Shown here: piece after piece, positions 56,100 to 64,000 of the stretch
How the letters are laid out: the number at the start of each line of letters is the position of its first letter
Position numbering within the stretch: position 1 is the stretch's first letter
From: Tubulanus polymorphus
Lineage: Eukaryota > Nemertea > Palaeonemertea > Tubulaniformes > Tubulanidae
Assembly: GCF_964204645.1 (NCBI RefSeq)
Contig: NC_134033.1
Coordinates: forward strand, 4,622,231 to 4,686,230
Reading direction: 5' to 3'
DNA length: 64,000 bases
The notes under the pieces: generated by a model
Told to the model about the DNA's origin: nothing
Seen by the model: the letters and a program-made list of their open reading frames with translations, nothing else
Databases searched by the model: none
Position numbers and translations under genes: made by a program

Positions 56100-57147
56100 T
56101 TTGGATTTAATTGTATCCTCCACATCGGCTTCAGTAATCGGCTGTAACGTCCTCGGTTCCCTTTACTACTTTTATCCTGAATTGTAACTGTTGTAATTCA
56201 AGTGCCCACTGTAATACACGATCATTATCAATTCTCGCTCTATATAAGAATCAGAGAGGTTGGTGATCCACTTCAAGAATGAATTCACACCCAATTAGGT
56301 ATCTCCGTAATCATCTGATTGCCCAAATAAGAGCTAGACCCTCTTTCTCAATCGTAGAGTATCGCGTCTCAGGAGGTTGTAATTTCCTACTCACGTAAAC
56401 TATTGGCAACTTTTCCCCTTCAAAGATTTGCATTATCGCCCCTCCCCCCCCCTAATGCCAGTACTGGAAGCATCCGTACACAGTACAACATCTTTTGAGA
56501 AATCGGGTAACATTAGAATAGGATATCTCCCCAACCTGATCTTTATACCATCAAATGCCTTGATTGCTTCATCTGACCAATTCGAAGTTAAGCGGGTGAC
56601 CTTTGACGGGCATATCGGTGAGCGGCTTTATGACAGTCGCACAGTTTTCGCTGAATGTCGATTGAAACCCTGCTGCCCCTAAGATTGAACGTATTTTCGT
56701 CTTATTTCGAGGTTTTTCTGCCGATAATACACTCTCGACTTAATCTTTTTGGCATCTAATTATACCGTTTCCGATATCACTACCTACAAAATCCATTTTG
56801 TCGTATCCGAATTTACACTTTGATGGACGCGCTTTGATATTGTGTTCTTGTTTTCGGATAGAAATTTGCTGAAGAGTTCCAAGATGTCCATCCCAATTCA
56901 GATTACCGATTATCATCCAATCATCTATGAAGTTTTCGACATCTTCAATATCCTTTAGCAATTTTTGCGTCATTCTACAAAACACAGTTTCATTGTACAA
57001 AATAATATTTTTGTTTGAGATCTTGGAATGACTGCCAAATCCACATCCATTAATCCCTTCACTTGGTGCCCAATTTGGATTTGGTTCAGCTAACCTACAA
57101 GCCCCAATTATGTTGCCGATAACTATATCGTATACTGGATTATTCAT
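56100..57147 (-). pseudogene. Ty3/gypsy pol relic (reverse transcriptase and RNase H)
   Basis: On the minus strand 57147-56740 reads a reverse transcriptase with FIDDWMIIG at the YxDD position and KARPSKCKFGYDKMDFVG. About 56700-56430 reads the start of RNase H (LCTDASSTGI). About 56400-56120 reads KLQPPETRYSTIEKEGLALIWAI and DHQPL. Stops and frame changes break it. Different from the young element at 6677-14834. Confidence 0.75.
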
Positions 57148-57960
57148 ACATAACGCTAGGGTTTCACCCGTAAATTATGGACTATCTGTGTGAATTTTGG
57201 CAACTGATGCTTCTACTACACTATCATCCGGTAGTGTAGTAGAACATACACGGTTTCTTGTCTCCCGCATATTGATCCCGAGTGCTGAACAACCCGTGTC
57301 TCGTAAAGCATCGACCTCTTCTGACCCAACATATGCGGTGACTACTGGCATGTCTATTGCTACACTTGAAAAAGTGAAAACAAAGAATTTAAAACCATTG
57401 AGGATAGCTCAAACAAATATCCATTGTGGGATTCTCTCTTCATCGCTTCAACACGGATATCATGTTTTATCAATCGTGAGCCAGTGTCAATACAGACATC
57501 TAAACCTGTAATCGACGTGTGTCCGCCATAATACGGCGGAATATACAAATCGGGAGAGCGGACGCAAACGACTTCCTGCTATGTTCATTTTGCAGACATG
57601 TCGTATACTGGGAGCGGATGTTTGCTGAGTGGATCCGAAAAGAAGATAACCGAATGCGACGAAATCGGCGTCGGAGGCGACAGCAACGACACACAAGATA
57701 TAATAACGCCGATCCAACCTCGACGATAACGACAAGCACAACCGCCACCCCACACACAAAAAAGTCCTTGTCAGGACTACTTTGATTTCCAAGAAAGAGA
57801 CAGTGTTACCACATCTCGCCTCACCTCGCTTTTTGCTTCAGTTTTTCCTCAAGTTTTTAAACAAAAATTTTTACCTCAGTGAGTTTGTAGAGCTTTAATT
57901 TAAAGACCGACCAGATTCATATACACAATAGTTTTATTTCATATTAATATAGAGAAATAA
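57148..57960. other. Intergenic DNA, no supported gene
   Basis: Several overlapping frames on both strands between 57487 and 57792 arise from an Arg-rich, GC-richer stretch and show no domain. Confidence 0.4.
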
Positions 57961-58308
57961 GGGGAGCAAACCCTATGCACGGATACAGACTCCATTATTT
58001 GTAGCGTGAAACCTGGTGAATGGGATCCGCCTAACCGGGAATTTTTGGGTCATATGAGCGATGAATTGTTAGATAAATACGGTGATGGGGCGTATATTTC
58101 AGAATATGTTTCGGCTGGACCCAAAAAGTATGCTCATTTTGTCCTAGAGATAATACATTTTCGACTGAATGTAAAGTTAAGGGGGATAAATTTGAATTTT
58201 CGAAATAAACAAATTGTTAACTTGGTAGATATCATTTTCGGTGAAAATTACGACCATCTTTATATAATAAATCCCGACAAAATTAATAGAAAAATCAAGG
58301 AATGCTAA
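57961..58308 (+). pseudogene. Fragment of a family B DNA polymerase (Polinton type), C-terminal end
   Basis: The open frame starts after a stop with QTLCTDTDSII, matching the polymerase B motif C (YxDTDS). It continues with EWDPPNREFLGHMSDEL and FVSAGPKKYAHFV and a VKLRGINLNF segment, a run typical of Polinton and related protein-primed polymerases. The upstream polymerase and exonuclease parts are missing. It stops at 58308, roughly where the family ends. This is the gene type missing from the Polinton at 1-16930, but it lies 41 kb away. Confidence 0.72.
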
Positions 58309-59745
58309 ATTTACAATGAAGACGAACGCAAAAAAAATATCGCGCCGTTTAAACTAAACGAGCTTTTGACCCCGCAGATCGGTATAACACGCTTCCGTAT
58401 GGCTATTAATATAGCAGATAACGTCGTGTATATGATGATTTATTTGTACCATTTATTCTACTTATTGCGTATTGATTATGTATTTTATCTTATTTATTCA
58501 ATGTATTCTAAATAAAAACGAAAGAATAACCAAAACGTTAGTTTTTTTTATCTCTTAATCTGTGGTTTCCTTGTCACGATATCTTTTGCCCGTACTCGTG
58601 ATTTACGGAAAAGAAAGCGCCACCTAGGATTCAACTTCACCCCAACTCCCCTCTACACACACACGCACAGGATCTCGTAATAGTGGCGCCATCTTGGAAT
58701 TAATTGTACCGATAGATAAATTTGGATTTAACACCGCCAATAATTGAATGTGGATTTGATTTAGTTTGATTTGTATTCAACGGAAAAATTGAATATTTCC
58801 CGCCAAAAAATTGAATTTGAATTTTCCTACTAGAAGATTTTTAAATTTGAATTTCTCGCCAAAAATTTAACTTTTTTTTCCCACCATTTTAACGGTACCT
58901 TCCGGTCACCATTTTGGATGTCGTTACTTCCGGTATGACGTCACTTCTAGTCGGTTGTGCCAAGGAAATGTCATAACAAGGTACGTACTGTACTATAACT
59001 GCCAGATATTTCGATTTAGAAATCAAACTCGACTGCATTATGTTGTTCGATATTTTCTGGAGTTAATCCATAGCCTGGACTCAAAAGCCCTAACGCAAAT
59101 TCTTTTTCGGGCCATCGTTCCAATTTACCATTCCCGGCACATGAAATAATTCGCCACAAAAGGAAACGGCTCTCCAACATTGCAGAAACATGGGGCCATT
59201 AAACGAGGCCATGAAAAGATGCATTTCGGTCAAAATACTTAATTGTGCAAGTTCACTGCTTTGACCGTTAGAAAACTGCGAAACCGTTTATCATTTGGTT
59301 TACAGTTAAAACCTATCAGTATAGAACCCTACAACCAAGAAATAAGCGGTTTCTTTAGGAGATATGGTGATATTCCCTTGTAATTATGAGATTTCGATTT
59401 TCTACAGGGGAGGATAAATTATGACCGACCCTCACTATATTCTCACATCTCGAATTTGTAAGTTTTTTCAAAGCTTTTGTGATCTGTACAGAGCGCATAC
59501 GGATAAAGGAATTTCACACATCAGTATTTTATATGAATGCGCGCTGTTTTTGAAGTACGCTGTTTTGCTGAGCATAGCGTATTGGTATAGAAAATTATAC
59601 CTCTAGGTGTGAGGATGATAACAAACTAGGAATGGGTGCCAATAGACGTCGAGCGAAGAGAATTGGTAGAGGATTATACGCTCAATGTAAACGCACGAAG
59701 GCAAAGCAACTGTAGACCATAAGATGTAGGCCTACAACATAACTC
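58309..59745. other. Intergenic DNA
   Basis: No supported gene. 58740-58885 has A/T-rich short repeats of the form TTGAAT..CCCGCCAAAAA. Confidence 0.5.
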
Positions 59746-60840
59746 ATGCGCGGCATCGTTCTGAATTTATCTTTCTTGTTGCGAAGAAAACTACGATACA
59801 CCGCGATGGTAAATGAAACGGTCATATGTTGCGGAAAATCATGTGACGGTGCTGAAGGTACGTACACGTACGCTACCATAATGACAATGATTTGTGCGAT
59901 TCTTTACATCATTGGTGGAATCGCCAACAGTCTCGCCTTCGTAGTTCTCCGCTTGATGAAAATTCGAGGAAGCAGTATTCTGTATTTGGAGGTGCTTGCT
60001 ATTGCCGATATGATAAATTGTCTAACTGCGGGAATGTTTGGGCGTGGTTTGCTGATTCTTTCTGAGGATTATCCGTTCGAATATGTTCGGTATAATCGCA
60101 TTTATCAACTGTATTTTCGTCGCCTTTATCTTTACGTTGATTTCATATTCCAGATGACTATGACTACAAGTCCGTGGCTACTTTTCGCATTAAGTATTGA
60201 CCGCTATATAGCGATTAGGTTTCCTCTTTCTGCCATACAGATATGTACAACTCAAAATGCGTTACGTGTTTCGATATCCATTTGGATTCTCACTTTTATC
60301 TTCGAGATACCGACGTTATGGGACAAGGAGACTTATGCAGTGGCGCCCAACCATCCATGCGCATACGTTTATCTTAGAAATTTACTCCTTCTAAACAAAC
60401 AATATGCCATGTATTACGACTTTTTATTTGCTAAAGTTCTGCTTTTATTTGTTCCAGGTATCATCGTTTTAGCGTGTAACGCTCATATGTATTTATTGGT
60501 GCAGGATGCCGCTCGTATGCGACGGAAACTTCAACAAATCGACGATGATGATAAATCGAATTCTACCGATAGTAAACAAGGCCGACAAATAACAATGACA
60601 ATACTAGTTTTAAACATAATATTTACGGTTGAATACATGATGAGTGTTATAAACACGTTTTTGCCAGCGCTTCTGCCGGAAGACGGTAGCAAGACTTGGT
60701 ATCGGCCGTATCATTCCAAACAGTTATTACACGCTATCAATTCGATGATAAATCTATTCGTATATTTGGGTATCCGAAAAGGTTTTGGAAAAACGCTTGT
60801 CTGGTTTATGAGCTGTCATCGACTAGGAAAAGTAATGTAG
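59746..60840 (+). CDS. Rhodopsin-like orphan receptor
   Basis: 364 residues in one exon from ATG 59746; M21 (MVNETVICC) is the more likely start, since it gives a short extracellular N-terminus with an N-glycosylation site. Seven hydrophobic segments are visible. Helix 1 has GGIANS, helix 2 has LAIADM, and helix 3 ends SIDRYIAIRFP (DRY intact, near residue 152). Helix 7 has NSMINLFVYL in place of NPxxY, near 331. A charged third loop (DDDDKSNSTDS) could be phosphorylated. Intact and probably functional; the type resembles lophotrochozoan peptide receptors of the FMRFamide-receptor kind. Ligand unknown. Confidence 0.85.
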   Translation: MRGIVLNLSFLLRRKLRYTAMVNETVICCGKSCDGAEGTYTYATIMTMICAILYIIGGIANSLAFVVLRLMKIRGSSILYLEVLAIADMINCLTAGMFGRGLLILSEDYPFEYVRYNRIYQLYFRRLYLYVDFIFQMTMTTSPWLLFALSIDRYIAIRFPLSAIQICTTQNALRVSISIWILTFIFEIPTLWDKETYAVAPNHPCAYVYLRNLLLLNKQYAMYYDFLFAKVLLLFVPGIIVLACNAHMYLLVQDAARMRRKLQQIDDDDKSNSTDSKQGRQITMTILVLNIIFTVEYMMSVINTFLPALLPEDGSKTWYRPYHSKQLLHAINSMINLFVYLGIRKGFGKTLVWFMSCHRLGKVM

Positions 60841-62022
60841 AACAATAACGCAAATATCGAAGAGAATGAATATTTAAACTAGAGACCCAGGGGTCTTGTA
60901 AAGTCCGAGATCTTCATGTGGTTTACCCGTTGCCAACTAGAATCTTTATTCAATCAGCATTTTACGTTCATCTCGTCTTATTATTTACGCTGTAGCCACT
61001 GAAAACTATCAATTAAGTTCACGATTATTCTGTATTCAGCGCTAATGCTGAGAGACTCGGGAGTGCTCCGGACACAACTACACAGTGAACTATAGAACTT
61101 TTGGAATTCGGATAAGGCCGGAGCATTCTTTGTAGTTCAGACAGTCGCTATTCTTTACCGTAAAAAAACAGCGTAAATTAATTGGCCAGCTGAGATTTCC
61201 GCCCCGATTATACCACTCGAATTTACTGAGCACGGGAGCTTCAATCACAGTCGCAAGAAATATTGATGACAAAGTTGAAGTTTAATGATATATTCCACAA
61301 AACAAACGAGGCATTTTGATGAATAGATTTTATGTTCTTTGGAAAAAACATCATTTAAACACAGGAATATCGGCGCACCAGGTAGCGTGCATCCACTATT
61401 TTCCGCAGTGATAACATCACACGCAGTATACGCCCGAGATCCGTATTTTGAGCAACGATGAGAAGTGATCTTAAGTAATTAAAGATGGCATTAAGTGTCA
61501 TCAATATTGAACCCGTCATTTTTATGCCCCCATGTTAGGAATCGTTGGAGCCCGGCTATCTTGTATTTAGTTTGCAACACTGATGATTTTGATATTTTTA
61601 ATACTTGGTGCACGGCGAGAGTTGATTGCATTGTCAGCAAAAACGTGTTAACCGTTAACCATTATGTATCAATTACGTCTAGTAATAGACAACGCTTCCC
61701 ACGGAGCAGACTAGTGTTTTACCGCGTGCACACAGATGTGCATCAACAGACCCACGACTTTAAAAGTTCGTAACCACTATAATCTATGGGATAATATATA
61801 CCCATGGGAATAATATAGAATCCAGGAACATCGGACTCGGGGAATAAATAGAACCCCTTTATCTAGGTTTCCCCTGGGGGAACATAGAACCCGTGGGAAA
61901 TATAGAACCCGGGGAACATAGGTATGGATCGTATTATTTTCAAGTTTCGTCATCTTGCAAGTAAATCCAGTCACAATCTGTCCCTGGATTAATCCGTAAA
62001 GAATAAACAATCTCTTAATCAA
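60841..62022. other. Intergenic DNA between convergent receptor genes
   Basis: No supported gene. 61790-61920 contains short repeats of GGGAA.ATATAGAACCC, about five diverged copies. Confidence 0.5.
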
Positions 62023-63120
62023 TTATTTTGAATAACACAGATAACTGATGAGTAATACTTGTTTTGCTTTTTTCCTGAAGCTGTCGTTCGTTGCGCAATA
62101 AACGAAGAAATTTACTGATGAATCAAAAGCACTGAGCAGAATTCCAACTTTGCTCAGGACCATTAGTTCATCTCCGGATAAACTGTGGCGTATTCCTAAC
62201 TCGATTCTGAAGAAATGTAACAATCGCTCTACAGATGCCGGAATTTCGAACACAAAGTACAATAACACAATCAAGAGAACCATTTTTAATATTTTCAATT
62301 CAGCGGATGTGTTTTTACTTTTCTCACTGATCGCCGCTAAGTTAAATTGTTTCTTCTCATCTATTTTTCTAAATATCATGACTCCGAACAAAGTTAGATT
62401 TAACATTATTAGAATAATGAACGGTAAGAGTACCGTCATGAAGATGTAGGTAATGAATGTGAAGTAATACCCATAATCATACCGATAATGAAAAGGTGTT
62501 CGAGTTGTTTGGCCACCAAAGGCTCCCAATGTAAATACACCTGGAACACAAGGATCGGTCGTCCTTCCGGGTAAACGTAGTGGAAAATAATGCGGCCAAT
62601 GACAAACTGCTGAGAAAAACGCGTTGAAAAATGATAAGAATATTATTTGTTTTTTGTTCCAGAATCTTCTAAAATACAGCGGACTCGCGACGACCAAAAG
62701 TCTCTCAAAACTTACTATCACAACCGCCCAGTTTCTAGCAGTTTGAAATGTAAAGAACAGCGGCATCGCCCATGTAATGATTTCGTGTCCAAAATACCAA
62801 TCATCATAGTGCATAAGCAGGTTAGTTTTAGTGGTTCTGCTGAAATCGATGATAATAAGACGAAATGGGTAAAGTACGAATACTGACAACAGAAATAGTA
62901 TTTCAAACCAGGCAAGAATTATAATAGTTTGATAAGTGGTACGACCGATCTTTCTGAATACTACAATAGAAACAGAGTTCAGTATCACTCCCAGAACTGA
63001 AACCGACGAATATCCGAAACGGTACAGATTGACACTGAACACATGGTTCCATCGTGTAGGTGGATGTACACAGTGAGGAGACTCAGCCGTCGTCGATGTG
63101 AATTGTGATGTAAAATTCAT
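62023..63120 (-). CDS. Rhodopsin-like peptide-receptor-type orphan receptor
   Basis: 365 residues, single exon, start ATG 63120. N-terminus MNFTSQFTS has a glycosylation site. Seven hydrophobic segments are present. Helix 1 has GVILNS, and helix 3 ends SFERLLVVASPLYF (ERL for DRY, near residue 137). Helix 7 has SSVNFFVYC for NPxxY, near residue 334. The second loop holds a Cys (DPCVPGVF) that may pair with helix 3. Similar in style to FMRFamide-type receptors of protostomes. Frame intact. It is convergent with the receptor at 59746-60840 but not a close copy of it. Confidence 0.85.
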   Translation of the reverse strand: MNFTSQFTSTTAESPHCVHPPTRWNHVFSVNLYRFGYSSVSVLGVILNSVSIVVFRKIGRTTYQTIIILAWFEILFLLSVFVLYPFRLIIIDFSRTTKTNLLMHYDDWYFGHEIITWAMPLFFTFQTARNWAVVIVSFERLLVVASPLYFRRFWNKKQIIFLSFFNAFFSAVCHWPHYFPLRLPGRTTDPCVPGVFTLGAFGGQTTRTPFHYRYDYGYYFTFITYIFMTVLLPFIILIMLNLTLFGVMIFRKIDEKKQFNLAAISEKSKNTSAELKILKMVLLIVLLYFVFEIPASVERLLHFFRIELGIRHSLSGDELMVLSKVGILLSAFDSSVNFFVYCATNDSFRKKAKQVLLISYLCYSK

Positions 63121-64000
63121 ATTTCAATAGCAGTAATCAGCTGGCTGTTTAATAGCGAGAGACACGCAGCCTCCCGTTATCTATACTCGTGTCATACATA
63201 ACCTGCAATCATCTGCACGACTGTATCGTATCGCTCATCTCCATCATGCAGTGCCAGAAATTACTTGCTGAAATACGTTTTATTCGATATCTCCGATGGA
63301 ATATGTTTTTTGCGAAAATAGCGGAACTCTATAAAACTACCAGAACAAGTCGTGGCTTTCCTCGACTGTTTGATAGGACAGTAATATTACTAGAGTTTGG
63401 AAAAGAAGGCGTAACTAGGTCATAACTAGGTGTCTAATGAAGACGGGACATGCATTTAGAAAAAGGGGACAATATATTCTGTTTTTATTTCATTTTTCAA
63501 ATCGAGAAGCCATGTGGTGACCCGACGTCCGGCGTCATTTGGCACACTGTGAACAATATACTTCGGTCAAAATATGTGCAAGAGTTGAACGCGGATATTT
63601 CCGACATATCTTCCGACGAATATTTTTCCGAGATAATTCGGTCTTCAACGAAAGTGACACAGGTTAATGGGATCGGCAGATCCCGACACAAGTAGGATAT
63701 TTCCTGCGCTCGATTGCTGTTGTAAAGCGATTTACATCGGATATAATCGAATATGAGCGGTTGTGTCCGACCAGTAACGATCGGGATTATTCAAATCCGA
63801 ATTTTGCCATTCCATGGCGTAGGCGTTTTCCGATTATCGCAGGGAAATTCCGATAAAAACCATTGGATATCTCAGAATGTTTGTCTCAAATAACCTGTTA
63901 AGTCAACATTTTCCAAAACAATGTCAATGTTGACCTGTAACAGGCTATCTGATTGCAACAGACATCCCGAGACTAAAAAGGAAAATATCTGCAACATATG
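63121..64000. other. Upstream region of the minus-strand receptor, nothing else supported
   Basis: A plus-strand frame at 63450-63695 lacks a recognisable domain. The promoter of the receptor is expected here but no clear TATA box could be assigned. Confidence 0.4.

Noticed and set aside
57487-57792. Overlapping Arg-rich frames on both strands
   Set aside because: Composition-driven; no domain, no start context, mutually exclusive.
1-64000. CRISPR arrays, operons, bacterial promoters, rRNA genes
   Set aside because: The window is animal nuclear DNA; no such repeats or RNA genes are seen.

Overview
The window is animal nuclear DNA, most likely from a marine lophotrochozoan (mollusc, brachiopod or annelid-like). 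The grounds are split genes with GT/AG introns, a cluster of rhodopsin-like receptors including one related to the snail receptor GRL101, and many nested transposable elements. The exact species cannot be read from the sequence.

The first 16.9 kb are an AT-rich, truncated Polinton/Maverick element. All of its genes lie on the minus strand: packaging ATPase, chromodomain integrase, two small unknown proteins, an HNH-type protein, a C2H2 zinc-finger protein, the major capsid protein and a coiled-coil/membrane protein. Integrase, capsid and coiled-coil genes are broken, and no polymerase or protease gene is present. A complete Ty3/gypsy retrotransposon (6677-14834; 333-bp LTRs differing at one base, ATCA target duplication) sits inside the capsid gene and looks like a recent insertion.

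16.9-36 kb is repeat-rich. It holds a short pogo-like MITE at the Polinton breakpoint and a 3.3-kb DNA transposon (17463-20758) nested in a TTAA-flanked MITE. An LRAT-domain gene follows (22020-22589), then a GGGCAC-rich inverted-repeat transposon and a 3.5-kb foldback-like element. About 1.1 kb of degenerate telomere-like repeat abuts that element. Next come a multi-exon gene that looks transposon-derived, and a receptor pseudogene split by a small retroposon.

36-47 kb is mostly non-coding: MITEs, a long perfect hairpin, a dead LINE, and duplicated upstream segments that suggest tandem duplication of receptor loci.

47-64 kb is a receptor cluster. At 47668-53668 lies a very large receptor locus with the order signal peptide, CUB-like domains, two C-type lectin-like domains, LDLa repeats, leucine-rich repeats and a rhodopsin-type seven-helix domain. 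It carries a 16-bp tandem duplication that introduces a stop, plus a second lesion before helix 6. Three more rhodopsin-like receptors follow: one with a frame break in helix 1 and two intact. Between them lie an LTR/gypsy relic and a fragment of a Polinton-type family B DNA polymerase.

The observation most worth pursuing is the lectin/CUB-headed LDLa-LRR-7TM receptor and the ongoing birth and decay of receptor genes around it. Several frame breaks fall in otherwise well-preserved genes, so assembly indel errors must be excluded before calling them real.
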